The notes: a model not told the origin generated them from the letters alone. A stretch of DNA of 64,000 nt from Mangrovimonas sp. TPBH4 (GCF_001280505.1 NZ_LBIO01000050.1:170872-234871), one strand, 5' to 3'; counted from the first letter of the stretch, positions 1 through 10,071 are shown. Made by a program: numbers and translations.

Positions 1-1183
1 AACTAATTCCATGTTGGTCTAATAACTGTTTTAAGCTTTCAATTTTATCAGGTTCTCCACTCAAAACATAACTCTGATAATCCACATCACTGTTTTCGAA
101 GAATTTTTTGAATTCAGAGTTTAGCTTAGCTGCATTTTTGCTGGCAACTTCTACCGTAGATAGACCTGTAGTGGTATGGTGTGCAATACGATCCTTAAGA
201 GTTAATTCTGTGCCTTCATCATTCATAATCCCCAAACCACCACGGCCGTGACCGGCCTGTTCGTAGGTCATACCAATGGCTCCCATAAATGTTGGATAAG
301 TGTCACCATAACTTGGGTATAACAAATCAAAACGTTCTCTTGTAAAATACAGCCAACCGTTGGAATCAAAATATTTGGCGTGGTTTTTTCCTATTTGTGT
401 TTGAAAGTCTTTTTGCCAATCGGTGATGATTTCATGGAATGGTTCTGCTGCTGGAGCAAAATAATAAGGGTTATTGATCCCTTGTTCATGGAAATCCACA
501 TGAATATGTGGAAGCCATTTGTTGTAGATTTTTAATCGCGACTGACTTTCAATTTGTGTAGCCCAAGCCCAATCTCTATTCAAATCAAACAAATAATGAT
601 TAGGTCTTCCCCCTGGCCATGGTTCTAAATGTTCGCTAGCTTGTTGGTCGGTGTCGTAAGGGGTACTAGAGGTTTCATTATACCAATTCACATAACGATC
701 TCTTCCGTCAGGATTGATACAAGGATCTATAATTACCACGGTGCTTTTAAGCCATTCCTGTTTTTCGGTCAATAAGGTGAAGAGGGTTTTCATGGCGGCT
801 TCAGTACTAGATGCTTCGTTGCCGTGAACATTATAGCTTAACCATACAATAGCCAACTCATTGGAAGTTGCACTGCCATCCAAAACACCTGCATTTTTAA
901 GGTTGTTCTGGCGAATCGTTTCCAGATTTCTCAGGTTTTCTTCCGAAGAAATATAAGCAACATACAATGGGCGTCGCTCATAAGTATCCCCATAATGTTC
1001 CAATTTCACTTGACCAGGCAGTTGCTGGCTTACATATTTAAAGTAATCTACTACTTGATGGTGTCTGGAAAAATGGGACCCCAATTTATATCCTAAAAAG
1101 CTGTCGGGAGATTGTAATTCCTGTCCAAAAGAGAAAATTGAACAACAGAATACAGTAACTATAAAAACAATTTTTTTTTGCAT
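1..1183 (-). CDS. M14 family zinc carboxypeptidase, C-terminus cut by window edge
   Basis: Secreted or periplasmic metallopeptidase that would remove C-terminal residues from peptides. Reading from ATG at 1183 gives at least 394 codons without a stop. Residues 1-21 form a signal peptide (MQKKIVFIVTVFCCSIFSFG, then Q). The zinc-binding HxxE of M14 peptidases is visible as H120-G-N-E123, followed by acidic and Arg-rich substrate segments (DPCINPDGRDR) and a later DFHEQG that carries the third zinc ligand candidate. The tail beyond the window is missing, so it is unknown whether a sorting domain follows. Codons 2-5 contain a run of nine A on the coding strand. It is divergent from bshC. Family assignment is firm; substrate is unknown. 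Confidence 0.88.
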   Translation of the reverse strand, partial: MQKKIVFIVTVFCCSIFSFGQELQSPDSFLGYKLGSHFSRHHQVVDYFKYVSQQLPGQVKLEHYGDTYERRPLYVAYISSEENLRNLETIRQNNLKNAGVLDGSATSNELAIVWLSYNVHGNEASSTEAAMKTLFTLLTEKQEWLKSTVVIIDPCINPDGRDRYVNWYNETSSTPYDTDQQASEHLEPWPGGRPNHYLFDLNRDWAWATQIESQSRLKIYNKWLPHIHVDFHEQGINNPYYFAPAAEPFHEIITDWQKDFQTQIGKNHAKYFDSNGWLYFTRERFDLLYPSYGDTYPTFMGAIGMTYEQAGHGRGGLGIMNDEGTELTLKDRIAHHTTTGLSTVEVASKNAAKLNSEFKKFFENSDVDYQSYVLSGEPDKIESLKQLLDQHGIS

Positions 1184-1295
1184 AGCGCTGGTTTAGGTGA
1201 TAAAAATAATGATATAAATTGAATATGAATTAACTAAAATTTAGGACATAAAACAGTTTTGCGCTGTATATTTACGTCAGAATTGAATAGTGACT

Positions 1296-2900
1296 ATGCC
1301 AACAGACTGTATTCCGTTTAAAGACACCAACTACTTCTCACAACTTATCTGTGATTATCTAGAAGAAAATCAAAATCTAAAGCCTTTTTACCACAGGTTT
1401 CCAACCGTGGAAGCCTTTAAACAACAGATAGAGGAAAAGCAACCTCAAGTTTCTTTAGCAAACCGAAAGGTTTTGGTAGAAGCTTTGGAACAACAATGTC
1501 AGTCTTTGGAACTTTCCGAAAGCACACAACAGAATATTCAAGCCTTAAAAGAAGAAAATACATTTACCATTACTACAGGGCACCAACTTAATCTGTTTAC
1601 TGGTCCTTTGTATTTTTTCTATAAAATCGTCTCTGCCATCAATCTTTGTGGTGAGTTAAAGGAAGCGTATCCCGAATACAATTTTGTGCCAGTATATTGG
1701 ATGGCAACGGAAGACCATGATTTTGAAGAGATCAATTATTTCAATTTCAACGGAAAGAAAATAAAGTGGAGCAGAGCCTCATCAGGTGCAGTTGGAGAGT
1801 TGGATTTGGAAGGTTTGGATGCGGTTGAAGAAGTGTTTGCTTCTCAATTGAATGCCGGTAACAATGCCAAACGTTTAAAGGAACTTTTTAAAAAGGCATA
1901 TTTAGAACATGCAAACTTAACAGATGCCACTAGGTTTTTGGTGAATGAATTGTTGGGGGAGTATGGTTTGGTGATTGTAGATGGCAACGACCATAACTTA
2001 AAGCAACTGTTTGTGCCTTATATGGAGGATGAATTGTTGCAGCAATCGTCTTTTAAAAATGTCTCGGAGACCAATGCCCAAATCAATACATTGCCCGAAA
2101 ACTACAAAATACAGGTCAACCCTAGAGAAATTAATCTTTTTTATATAACCGAAGGTTTGCGTGAACGCATTGTGGAACTTGACGGAAATTATAGTGTGTA
2201 TGGCACGGAGATTACTTGGGACCAAGAAGAAATCGTCAAGGAATTACATGAGTACCCGGAACGGTTTAGTCCTAATGTCATTATGCGTCCCTTGTATCAA
2301 GAGGTGATTTTGCCAAACCTTTGTTACATTGGTGGAGGCGGTGAATTGGCTTATTGGTTTCAGTTGAAATCGAATTTTGAAGCCCATAAAGTCACCTTTC
2401 CAATATTGTTGCTAAGGAATTCGGTTTTATTGGCAACCGAAAAGCAGCAGGAGAAATTGGAAAAGTTGCATCTATCCATGGCCGATTTATTTTTGAATCA
2501 AGAAGATTTGGTTTCCAAAGTAACCAGATCCATTTCTGAGGTTGATATCGATTTTAGCACTCAAAAAAAACACCTCGAACAACAGTTTAAGGACCTATAT
2601 AAACTTGCGGAAAAAACCGATCCCACATTTTTAGGAGCCGTGGGTGCTCAAGAGCGCAAACAAATCAAAGGTTTGGAACATTTGGAAAAGCGTTTGCTCA
2701 AGGCGCAAAAGCGGAAATTGAGTGGTCATTTGGACCGTGTTGTGCAACTTCAAAACGAATTATTTCCGAATCAAAGTTTGCAGGAACGTAATACCAATTT
2801 TTCTCAATTTTATTTAGAGTTTGGAGACCAATTAATTCATCAGTTAATAGTAAATTTGCAGCCCCTTAAAAAAGAGTTTATAATTCTAAATTTAGAGTAG
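1296..2900 (+). CDS. bshC: Bacillithiol biosynthesis cysteine-adding enzyme BshC
   Basis: Cytosolic enzyme proposed to join cysteine to glucosaminyl-malate in the last step of bacillithiol synthesis. The 534-residue product has the usual family length. Family motifs include TGHQLNLFTGP (His96) and WMATEDHDFEEI (E139-D140-H141-D142) in the Rossmann-like core, with a predicted coiled coil over roughly residues 400-490. An in-frame GTG exists at 1290, but ATG 1296 starts the conserved MPTDCIPF segment and is preferred. It is followed after 3 bp by a PLP decarboxylase, so the two are probably cotranscribed. Bacillithiol is known from Firmicutes and also Bacteroidetes, so BshC here fits the lineage. 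Confidence 0.93.
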   Translation: MPTDCIPFKDTNYFSQLICDYLEENQNLKPFYHRFPTVEAFKQQIEEKQPQVSLANRKVLVEALEQQCQSLELSESTQQNIQALKEENTFTITTGHQLNLFTGPLYFFYKIVSAINLCGELKEAYPEYNFVPVYWMATEDHDFEEINYFNFNGKKIKWSRASSGAVGELDLEGLDAVEEVFASQLNAGNNAKRLKELFKKAYLEHANLTDATRFLVNELLGEYGLVIVDGNDHNLKQLFVPYMEDELLQQSSFKNVSETNAQINTLPENYKIQVNPREINLFYITEGLRERIVELDGNYSVYGTEITWDQEEIVKELHEYPERFSPNVIMRPLYQEVILPNLCYIGGGGELAYWFQLKSNFEAHKVTFPILLLRNSVLLATEKQQEKLEKLHLSMADLFLNQEDLVSKVTRSISEVDIDFSTQKKHLEQQFKDLYKLAEKTDPTFLGAVGAQERKQIKGLEHLEKRLLKAQKRKLSGHLDRVVQLQNELFPNQSLQERNTNFSQFYLEFGDQLIHQLIVNLQPLKKEFIILNLE

Positions 2901-2903
2901 CAA

Positions 2904-4274
2904 ATGCATAAGATAGATATCGACTTGGTAGAAATGACATTGGATGTCATGAAATACGTTATCGATAGAGTTTCCGCGACTGAACGCCAAATAGGTAAAC
3001 CCAAAAAAGCAGAAGAGTTAAAAGTCTTGGTAGGTGAGACCATCACGCCAAAAGGAGTAGGAGGCGAATACGCCTTCGACCTTTGGAAAAAACACTTGGC
3101 TAATACCAATGTTCCTGTAGACCATCCCCGTAATTTAGCCTTTGTGCCAGCATCTCCAACAAGAGCAGCCATTATGTTCGACTTGGTGACCTCGGCATCC
3201 AGTATTCATGGAGCGTATTGGATGGAAGGTGCCGGAGGTATTTTCTGTGAAAATGAAGCCATGAAATGGATTGTATCCTTAACCGGCTTGCCAGAAGGCG
3301 CGTTTGGAGTGTTTACCAGTGGAGGAACTTCAGCCAACCTATCGGCCATCGTGACTGCACGTGAACATTGGAGACAGGACGATGCTTTTAAAAGAGAAAA
3401 AGGACTGATCATTACCTCAATTGGCGCCCATTCGTCTGTAAAGGCGATGGCAAAAGTAGCCGATGTGGATATCTTGTTGGTGGATTCCGAAGAATGTTTG
3501 ACAGGAGAAGACTTGAAGAAAACCATTGCAACCTTAACGGAGCACGAGCGCAAATGTTTGTTTGCCGTGGTGGCTACAGGAGGAACTACCAATGCAGGAA
3601 TTATAGATGATTTGGAAAGCATTGCTGAGGTGTGTGAAGCTGAAAATCTGTGGTTCCATGTAGATGCCGCTTATGGAGGAGGTGCTTTGGTAGCAGATTC
3701 CGTAAGACATCAATTTAAAGGTATTGAGCGTGCCGATAGTATAACCATCGACCCACATAAGTGGATGTTCTCTCCTTACGACTGTGGAGCGGTAATCTAT
3801 AAAAATCCTGAGTTGGCCAAAAATGCACACTCACAGCAAGGTTCTTATTTGGATATTTTTAAGGATGAAGGGGCGCACGGTTTCAACCCAACCGATTATC
3901 AAATACAATTAACACGACGTGTACGCGGTTTGCCTTTATGGTTTTCATTGGCGACCCATGGTACCGATAGATATAAGGAAGCGGTTGAGCGAGGCATTGA
4001 ATTGGCGCAAATTGCTGGTAAAATGATTAAGGAGCATGATAAGGTAGAATTGGTAAGAGAGCCAAGTTTGTCCTGTGTACTGTTCCGAAGAAAAGGATGG
4101 AGTCCAGAGGATTATACCGAATGGACCTACAGAAATCATAAGTCGGGATTTGCTTTGGTAACACCAACCAAATGGAAACAAGGTGATGCCTTTGAAACGG
4201 TGTCCCGTTTTTGTTTTATCAATCCAGATACCACAGAGAAGGATATTGAAATGATTTTAGATTCAATGAATTGA
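2904..4274 (+). CDS. Group II pyridoxal-phosphate-dependent decarboxylase
   Basis: Cytosolic PLP enzyme of the glutamate / aromatic amino acid / sphingosine-phosphate lyase fold. The 456 residues contain the phosphate-binding stretch FTSGGTSANLSAI, the aspartate that contacts the pyridine ring (D254 in HVDAAYGGG) and the Schiff-base lysine K286 in DPHKWMF. The substrate cannot be read from the sequence; flavobacterial relatives are usually labelled pyridoxal-dependent decarboxylase or glutamate decarboxylase. It starts 3 bp after the bshC stop, an arrangement suggesting one transcript, although a role in thiol metabolism is only a possibility. The stop lies 51 bp before guaA. Confidence 0.9.
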   Translation: MHKIDIDLVEMTLDVMKYVIDRVSATERQIGKPKKAEELKVLVGETITPKGVGGEYAFDLWKKHLANTNVPVDHPRNLAFVPASPTRAAIMFDLVTSASSIHGAYWMEGAGGIFCENEAMKWIVSLTGLPEGAFGVFTSGGTSANLSAIVTAREHWRQDDAFKREKGLIITSIGAHSSVKAMAKVADVDILLVDSEECLTGEDLKKTIATLTEHERKCLFAVVATGGTTNAGIIDDLESIAEVCEAENLWFHVDAAYGGGALVADSVRHQFKGIERADSITIDPHKWMFSPYDCGAVIYKNPELAKNAHSQQGSYLDIFKDEGAHGFNPTDYQIQLTRRVRGLPLWFSLATHGTDRYKEAVERGIELAQIAGKMIKEHDKVELVREPSLSCVLFRRKGWSPEDYTEWTYRNHKSGFALVTPTKWKQGDAFETVSRFCFINPDTTEKDIEMILDSMN

Positions 4275-4314
4275 TATTTTTTCAATTTTCAATATATAAT
4301 TTCCCATTTAATTT

Positions 4315-4322
4315 TAATTTTG
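4315..4322 (+). promoter_or_regulatory. TAnnTTTG -7 box in front of guaA
   Basis: TAATTTTG is an exact match to the Bacteroidetes -7 consensus. It ends only three bases before the guaA ATG at 4326, so transcription would begin at or just inside the start codon and the mRNA would be leaderless. No clear TTG is seen 19 bp upstream, so the site could be fortuitous. Confidence 0.4.
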
Positions 4323-4325
4323 CAC

Positions 4326-5861
4326 ATGCAACACGATAAGATACTCATTTTAGACTTCGGTTCGCAGTACACGCAACTAATTGCAAGACGAGTTAGAGAG
4401 CTCAATATTTACTGTGAAATCCATCCATTCAACAAAGTTCCATCAACGGTAGAAGAGTACCAAGCGGTAATTCTTTCTGGTAGTCCATTTTCGGTTCGTG
4501 CCGAAGATGCACCTCACCCAGATTTATCAAAAATCCGTGGTAAAAAGCCTTTATTGGCTGTTTGTTATGGAGCGCAATATTTAGCACATTTCTCAGGAGG
4601 TGAAGTAGCGCCATCCAACACTCGTGAATACGGAAGAGCAAACCTATCATTTGTTAAGGGAGGAGAGTCCTTTTTCGAAAATATTTCAGAGGGAAGCCAA
4701 GTGTGGATGAGCCATAGTGACACCATCAAGCATTTACCTGAAAATGGAGTGTTGTTGGCGAGTACGCATGATGTTGAAAATGCGGCTTATAGAATTGAAG
4801 GGGAATCAACTTATGCTATCCAGTTCCACCCAGAAGTATACCATTCTACAGATGGAAAGCGTTTATTGCAGAACTTTTTGGTGAACATTGCTGGGGTAAA
4901 CCAAGACTGGACGCCACAATCTTTTGTTGACGAAACAGTTGAGGATTTGAAAGCTCAATTAGGAAATGATAAAGTTGTTTTGGGATTGTCAGGAGGAGTG
5001 GATTCTTCCGTGGCGGCTATGCTATTGAACAAAGCAATTGGAGAAAATTTATATTGTATTTTCGTAAATAATGGCTTACTTCGTAAAAACGAATTTGAGG
5101 ATGTACTGGATCAGTACAAGCACATGGGGCTTAACGTTAAAGGAGTCGATGCTTCGGCACGCTTTTTGGATGCTTTGGCAGGAAAGAGCGACCCTGAAGA
5201 AAAACGTAAAACCATTGGTCGTGTGTTCATTGAAGTATTTGATGATGAAGCCCACCAAATTCAGGATGTAAAATGGTTGGCTCAAGGAACCATCTATCCG
5301 GATGTTATTGAAAGTGTTTCGGCAACAGGAGGACCTAGTGCAACTATTAAAAGTCACCACAACGTAGGAGGATTGCCTGATTTTATGAAGCTGAAAGTTG
5401 TAGAGCCATTGAAAGCCTTGTTTAAGGATGAGGTTAGACGTGTAGGAGCATCTATGGGAATGGAGCCAGCTCTTTTGGGACGTCACCCTTTCCCTGGACC
5501 TGGATTGGGAATTAGAATTTTAGGTGATATTACGGCTGAAAAAGTTCGTATATTACAAGAGGTGGATGCCGTATTTATTCACGGATTGAAGTCCTGGGGA
5601 CTTTATGACGATGTGTGGCAAGCAGGTGCCATCTTGTTGCCAATCAACAGTGTTGGAGTAATGGGAGATGAGCGTACCTATGAGCAATGTGTGGCCCTTA
5701 GAGCGGTTGAAAGTACCGATGGTATGACCGCTGATTGGGTGAATTTACCATATGAGTTCTTGCAAAAAACCTCGAACGAAATAATAAATAAGGTAAAAGG
5801 CGTTAATAGAGTAGTGTACGACATTAGTTCTAAGCCGCCAGCAACCATTGAATGGGAATAG
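4326..5861 (+). CDS. guaA: GMP synthase (glutamine-hydrolysing)
   Basis: Converts XMP to GMP with ATP and glutamine in the cytosol. The 511 residues show the class I amidotransferase domain first (nucleophile C80 in AVCYGAQYL, His-Glu in QFHPEVY), then the ATP pyrophosphatase loop [13 protein letters not shown], and the conserved dimerisation tail ending [13 protein letters not shown] at 4320 is in frame, but it lies inside a promoter-like box and ATG 4326 begins the conserved [15 protein letters not shown] segment. The gene is complete and ordinary. It lies between a PLP decarboxylase and a LysM protein. Confidence 0.97.
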   Translation: MQHDKILILDFGSQYTQLIARRVRELNIYCEIHPFNKVPSTVEEYQAVILSGSPFSVRAEDAPHPDLSKIRGKKPLLAVCYGAQYLAHFSGGEVAPSNTREYGRANLSFVKGGESFFENISEGSQVWMSHSDTIKHLPENGVLLASTHDVENAAYRIEGESTYAIQFHPEVYHSTDGKRLLQNFLVNIAGVNQDWTPQSFVDETVEDLKAQLGNDKVVLGLSGGVDSSVAAMLLNKAIGENLYCIFVNNGLLRKNEFEDVLDQYKHMGLNVKGVDASARFLDALAGKSDPEEKRKTIGRVFIEVFDDEAHQIQDVKWLAQGTIYPDVIESVSATGGPSATIKSHHNVGGLPDFMKLKVVEPLKALFKDEVRRVGASMGMEPALLGRHPFPGPGLGIRILGDITAEKVRILQEVDAVFIHGLKSWGLYDDVWQAGAILLPINSVGVMGDERTYEQCVALRAVESTDGMTADWVNLPYEFLQKTSNEIINKVKGVNRVVYDISSKPPATIEWE

Positions 5862-5910
5862 TATAGTGAACGATTTATTGCCCCATAAACGTAAACAATA
5901 ATTTAACCAT

Positions 5911-7824
5911 ATGAAAAAACTTGTTTTAATTACCCTGTTTACTCTAGCAAGTATTTGCTTTGTACAGGCTCAAAATTTTAAACAACATAAAGTAAAACAA
6001 GGAGAAACGATAGAGGAGATTGCCAAATTATATTTGGTAACTCCTTTTGACATTTATGCCCTTAACCCAGATGCCAAAAAGAAGCTAACGGTTGGGACGG
6101 TACTTATTATACCTACTTCCAAAATTCGTCCAGAAGAAGCTGTAACCGAAACAAAGGAAGTAATAGGCTACCGCTACCATAGGGCAAAGAAAAAGGAAAC
6201 TTTGTACAGCATCTCCAAATTGTACAATGTGTCTGTGGAGGATATCAAAAAATACAATACCTACTTGTATGCCAATAATTTGAAGAAAGGTGATAAAATT
6301 AAAATCCCAAGATTCAAAACGGTTATAGCTAAGGCAGAACTAAGCAACACATTAAAAAAGTACACTGTAGAGCCTAAAGAAGGCAAATGGCGAGTGGCTT
6401 ATAAATTTGGGATTACTGTTCCGGAATTAGAAGCTCTTAACCCAAACATGAATGAGGTGTTGCAGCCAGGAGATGTACTGAACGTACCAAATATAGCCGA
6501 TAACGAGGAAAAAGCTATTGAGGAAGATTTCAATTATTATACGGTTCAGAAAAGTGAAGGCTATATGGCCTTGAATCGTAAGTTTGGTGTTACGCAGGAA
6601 GAATTGGAAACCCTTAATCCAGAATTGAAGGAAAGCGGATTGAAGTTGGGTATGGTAATCAAGGTACCAGCTACTGCCAATGCTGCTATTGCAGGTGAAG
6701 ATATTGAAAATACAGATTTAACGAAAACCAATTTTGAAAATTTAAAGACCAAGCGTTTGGCTTTGATGTTGCCTTATAGATTGAACAGGATTGATGTAGA
6801 TTCTGTTCAGGAAGCAAAAACAGCCATTAAAAATGATACTAGATTATCCATTTCCTTGGATTTTCATGTAGGGGTTGAAATGGCTTTGGATTCTGCAAAA
6901 CAGTTGGGTATTTCTACAAATTTAAAGGTGTTTGATACCAGAGACCAATTGTCTGAGGTGTCCAATATTTTGAAGAACAATGATTTTTCAACCTACGATG
7001 CCATCATCGGACCGTTGTTCCCCAAAAATTTGGAACGTGTAGCGGCTAGTGTTAAAGGCGATCACATTCCCGTGATTTCTCCTTTTACAACTCCAGAAAA
7101 CCTGTACGACAATGTGTTCCAAACCGTACCTTCCATCGAATTGATGCGAAAGGAAATGATTCGTTATGTGAAAAGCGATACGCTTCCGAAGCATATCGTA
7201 ATTATTGCCGATGCCAAAAACAAGGTGGTTAGCGATCAATTGAAATCGGAGTTTGTTGCTGCGAAACAAATCTTCTCCAGAAAGGATAAGGATGGGAAGG
7301 ATAGCAACTACATATTGATTTCGGATTTGGAGGATATGTTTTTGGAAGGGGAAAACATCGTGTTTTTGGAGACCCAAAATGAGGCTTTTGCTTCTAATGT
7401 AACCAGTATGTTAAATGGTTTGAACAACGAGGATCAGCAAATTGTTTTGATGACCACTCAAAATAGTTCGTTGTATGAAGAAGGAAAGAATATATCAAAT
7501 TACCATTTGTCTAATTTGAATTTCACTTTTCCATCAGCCAACAAAACTTTGGCCACGCCCACTACTAATGGGTTTATTACAAAATATAAGAGTTTGTATG
7601 GTGTGGAACCAAATAAATTCGCTATCCGTGGTTTCGATTTGACTTTGGATATCCTGCTGCGTTTGGCTTCCAAGGAAGACTTGTATGAGGCAACTACTCC
7701 TGAATTGGAAACAGAATATTTGGAGAATAAATTTAGATATACTAAAAAATATTTTGGAGGTTATTATAATGAAGCTGTTTACATTGTGAAGTATAAGGAC
7801 TTAACAAAAGTTGAAGCGGAATAG
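5911..7824 (+). CDS. LysM-repeat protein fused to a periplasmic-binding-protein-like domain
   Basis: Exported protein of 637 residues. A signal peptide (MKKLVLITLFTLASICFVQA) is followed by about four LysM modules (near residues 24-68, 85-131, 146-191 and 208-253; for example VKQGETIEEIAKLY and VEPKEGKWRVAYKFG). From about 275 to the end comes a type 1 periplasmic-binding-protein fold of the branched amino acid receptor type (KRLALMLPYRL, YDAIIGPLFPKNLERVA, IPVISPFTTPENLYDNVFQTVP). LysM binds peptidoglycan, so the receptor-like domain would be anchored to the wall. No ABC transporter genes are near, so transport is doubtful and sensing or scaffolding is possible. It is probably followed by the DUF922 gene in the same transcript. 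Confidence 0.85.
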   Translation: MKKLVLITLFTLASICFVQAQNFKQHKVKQGETIEEIAKLYLVTPFDIYALNPDAKKKLTVGTVLIIPTSKIRPEEAVTETKEVIGYRYHRAKKKETLYSISKLYNVSVEDIKKYNTYLYANNLKKGDKIKIPRFKTVIAKAELSNTLKKYTVEPKEGKWRVAYKFGITVPELEALNPNMNEVLQPGDVLNVPNIADNEEKAIEEDFNYYTVQKSEGYMALNRKFGVTQEELETLNPELKESGLKLGMVIKVPATANAAIAGEDIENTDLTKTNFENLKTKRLALMLPYRLNRIDVDSVQEAKTAIKNDTRLSISLDFHVGVEMALDSAKQLGISTNLKVFDTRDQLSEVSNILKNNDFSTYDAIIGPLFPKNLERVAASVKGDHIPVISPFTTPENLYDNVFQTVPSIELMRKEMIRYVKSDTLPKHIVIIADAKNKVVSDQLKSEFVAAKQIFSRKDKDGKDSNYILISDLEDMFLEGENIVFLETQNEAFASNVTSMLNGLNNEDQQIVLMTTQNSSLYEEGKNISNYHLSNLNFTFPSANKTLATPTTNGFITKYKSLYGVEPNKFAIRGFDLTLDILLRLASKEDLYEATTPELETEYLENKFRYTKKYFGGYYNEAVYIVKYKDLTKVEAE

Positions 7825-7877
7825 GCTTTCAGAACAATATTCAATACTAACATAATCCCTAAAAACGTTACCTAGAT

Positions 7878-8429
7878 ATGACAGGTATGAAATTTTTAGG
7901 GATTTGTTGTGTTTTATGGTTGGGCTTCCTTGGTGTTAATGAAGAACGTTTGTCATGGCGGGAAGATTTTAAGTTAACTTGGACAGATTTTAAAGGCGAA
8001 CCCAAAAGTGACTCTGAAGCAGCTGCTGTGACGGCCTCAGGAATCAGTTTTTCGTATAGTATTACAGAATCTAAAAAAGGTATAGAAACTTTTACTACGA
8101 AGGTAGAAGCTCATTTTTACCCTAAAAAATCTTGGGTTCTAAAACAAGAGGCTACAACTCATATTTTGGGACATGAACAGTTGCATTTTGATATCACAGA
8201 ACTTCATGTTAGGAAGTTCAGAAAGGCTCTCGGCAAGTTGAAAGTATCTAAATCTTTAAAGGCTGATATAGATAGTTTACATAAATCCGTTAATGAGGAG
8301 TTGGCCAAAACCCAAAAGCAATACGATACCGAGAGTGATTATTCAAGGAATTTGGAAGCCCAAGCGCGATGGCGACAATTGGTAGCCCACGAACTCGAAA
8401 AACTTAAGGATTTTAAATCTAAAGATTAA
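7878..8429 (+). CDS. DUF922 family putative Zn-dependent protease
   Basis: Exported protein of 183 residues with a short hydrophobic N-terminus (KFLGICCVLWLGFLGV). The DUF922 signature is seen in LSWREDFKLTWTDFKG and in an HExxH-like metal site, H99-E-Q-L-H103, within ILGHEQLHFD, followed by a helical tail. Members are predicted metallopeptidases, but activity is not established. A second ATG at 7887 (MKFLG) would give a more typical signal peptide and may be the real start. Its stop touches the start of the next gene (TAAATG), indicating translational coupling with the DUF3820 protein. Confidence 0.82.
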   Translation: MTGMKFLGICCVLWLGFLGVNEERLSWREDFKLTWTDFKGEPKSDSEAAAVTASGISFSYSITESKKGIETFTTKVEAHFYPKKSWVLKQEATTHILGHEQLHFDITELHVRKFRKALGKLKVSKSLKADIDSLHKSVNEELAKTQKQYDTESDYSRNLEAQARWRQLVAHELEKLKDFKSKD

Positions 8430-8660
8430 ATGTTAGGACTAGACAAAGAATTTTTGATAAAATTGGCACATACAAAAATGCCTTTTGGGAAATACGAGGG
8501 GCGAGACCTCATTGACCTTCCCGAACATTATGTGGTGTGGTACCACAATAAAGGCTTTCCCAAAGGAAAATTGGGAGACATGCTACAAATGGTGTATGAG
8601 CTAAAAGTAAATGGCTTGGAGGATTTGATTAGAAATATCAAAAAAAGGTATCCAAAATAA
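8430..8660 (+). CDS. DUF3820 family small protein
   Basis: Protein of 76 residues with the DUF3820 pattern MPFGKYEGRDLIDLP and WYHNKGFPKGKLGDML. The function of the family is unknown. Similar motifs occur next to or fused with exonuclease-like domains in other bacteria, but no catalytic residues are visible here. The start codon directly follows the TAA of the DUF922 gene, so the two are one transcript. It ends 6 bp before the convergent cbpM gene and no terminator hairpin is seen between them. Confidence 0.85.
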   Translation: MLGLDKEFLIKLAHTKMPFGKYEGRDLIDLPEHYVVWYHNKGFPKGKLGDMLQMVYELKVNGLEDLIRNIKKRYPK

Positions 8661-8666
8661 GGCTGT

Positions 8667-8963
8667 CTATTCATGCTCATAAAGACGAAGGCGGTTTTGT
8701 AAATTGTTGAGTTCCGCCTGTAGGGCATCTACTTTGTGCAATAGATTAAAAACAATGTCAATACCTTCTATGTTAAGGTTGAGTTCGCGCTGCATTCGGA
8801 GCACTTTGTCCAATGAACTTAAGGAATCGGTATCTAGGTAATATTGTTTTTCTACGGTAATTATAGAAATAAGCCCAATATCTTCTAGCTCTTCCAAAAA
8901 TGAAATCGTAACGTTGTACGAGCTGCAAAGTGTGGCTAAGGGAATATAGTGAGAGGTGTCCAT
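8667..8963 (-). CDS. cbpM: Chaperone modulator CbpM
   Basis: Small partner of the DnaJ homologue CbpA, which it binds at the J domain and inhibits. The 98 residues show a MerR-like helix-turn-helix (IPLATLCSSYNVTISFLEELED) and a C-terminal helix with leucine spacing (LLHKVDALQAELNNLQNRL). It lies 2 bp after cbpA on the minus strand, the usual order, which strongly supports the name. Confidence 0.87.
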   Translation of the reverse strand: MDTSHYIPLATLCSSYNVTISFLEELEDIGLISIITVEKQYYLDTDSLSSLDKVLRMQRELNLNIEGIDIVFNLLHKVDALQAELNNLQNRLRLYEHE

Positions 8964-8965
8964 GA

Positions 8966-9865
8966 TTATCGTAATTTTGCTAATTCTTCAAACAATACCT
9001 TTTCTTTTTCAGAAAGGTTGGTAGGCGTTTTAATGTGGTAGGTTACATATAGGTCTCCAAATTGGCCTTCTTTTTTATATACAGGAAAGCCTTTGCCCTT
9101 TAATTTAACTTTGGTGCCATTTTGAGTTTCAGGCTTTACCTTTAGTTTTAATTTGCCGTCAAACGCATCAATAAGCACTTCACCACCCAAAACGGCTGTG
9201 TACAAATCCAGATCTACATCAGAATACAGGTTATTGTGATCACGTTTGAATTTGCTATGGTTGTTGATGGAGAACTTTATGTGTAGGTCTCCATTGGGGC
9301 CTCCATTAATGCCTTCGCCTCCATAACCTTTTATTCTTATAATTTGTCCATTTCTAACACCTGCAGGAATGGTTAATCTTATATTTTTACCATTAACGGT
9401 CAAAGTGCGTTTGTGGGTTTTGTAAACATCTTCCAAGTCCAACTGCAATTCTGCATTATAATCCTGGCCTCTAAATTTTGGGTGGCCATGACTCTGTCCT
9501 CTAAAGCCGCCACCAGTGCCTCCACCAAACATGGAGCTGAAAAAATCTGAAAAATCCTCTTCAGAAAATCGGCCAGAGGAACTTTGGTATTGGGCCCTTT
9601 GGGATTGCTGTTGGCGCTGTGCTTCCTCAAAGGCTTCTGAGTGTTGCCAATCCTTTCCGTATTTATCATATTTTTTTCGGTTTTCAGGATGGCTCAACAC
9701 TTCATTGGCCTCGTTGATTTCCTTGAATTTCTTTTCAGCTTCCTTGTCGTTAGGGTTGAGGTCCGGATGATATTTTCGAGCCAGTTTGCGGTAGGCTTTC
9801 TTGATGTCGCTTTCCGAGGCATTTTTGTCGACACCAAGTATCGTGTAATAATCTATAAATCTCAT
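8966..9865 (-). CDS. cbpA: CbpA-type DnaJ co-chaperone
   Basis: Cytosolic J-domain co-chaperone of DnaK. The J domain occupies residues 1-70 with the catalytic H33-P34-D35 tripeptide. A Gln/Ser/Gly-rich linker with [11 protein letters not shown] follows, and then the two beta-sandwich substrate-binding domains ([19 protein letters not shown] and [12 protein letters not shown]). The cysteine-rich zinc finger of DnaJ is absent, which separates it from DnaJ and agrees with the 299-residue length. It forms an operon with cbpM downstream. Confidence 0.93.
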   Translation of the reverse strand: MRFIDYYTILGVDKNASESDIKKAYRKLARKYHPDLNPNDKEAEKKFKEINEANEVLSHPENRKKYDKYGKDWQHSEAFEEAQRQQQSQRAQYQSSSGRFSEEDFSDFFSSMFGGGTGGGFRGQSHGHPKFRGQDYNAELQLDLEDVYKTHKRTLTVNGKNIRLTIPAGVRNGQIIRIKGYGGEGINGGPNGDLHIKFSINNHSKFKRDHNNLYSDVDLDLYTAVLGGEVLIDAFDGKLKLKVKPETQNGTKVKLKGKGFPVYKKEGQFGDLYVTYHIKTPTNLSEKEKVLFEELAKLR

Positions 9866-10063
9866 ACGGTGTGAGTTTTAAAAAAGCCAATGCTTGGCAA
9901 TACAATGATAAATCCTAATGGAGATTAACTAATTTCGGGTATTTTTTTTAAAATATCAAGTAGGACTCTGTTTAATTGAAAACCATTGTGTAAAGCAAAT
10001 GCCAATTTGCTAAAAGCATCCCAAATAACTGAAAAACTATGTGCCATAACTATTTAAATTTTG

Positions 10064-10071
10064 TAAATTTG
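10064..10071 (+). promoter_or_regulatory. TAnnTTTG -7 box upstream of pyrG
   Basis: TAAATTTG matches the Bacteroidetes -7 consensus and lies 20 bp before the pyrG ATG, a normal distance for a short leader. The -33 TTG is not obvious, so this is a moderate call. The preceding 190 bp after cbpA contain no gene. Confidence 0.5.
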
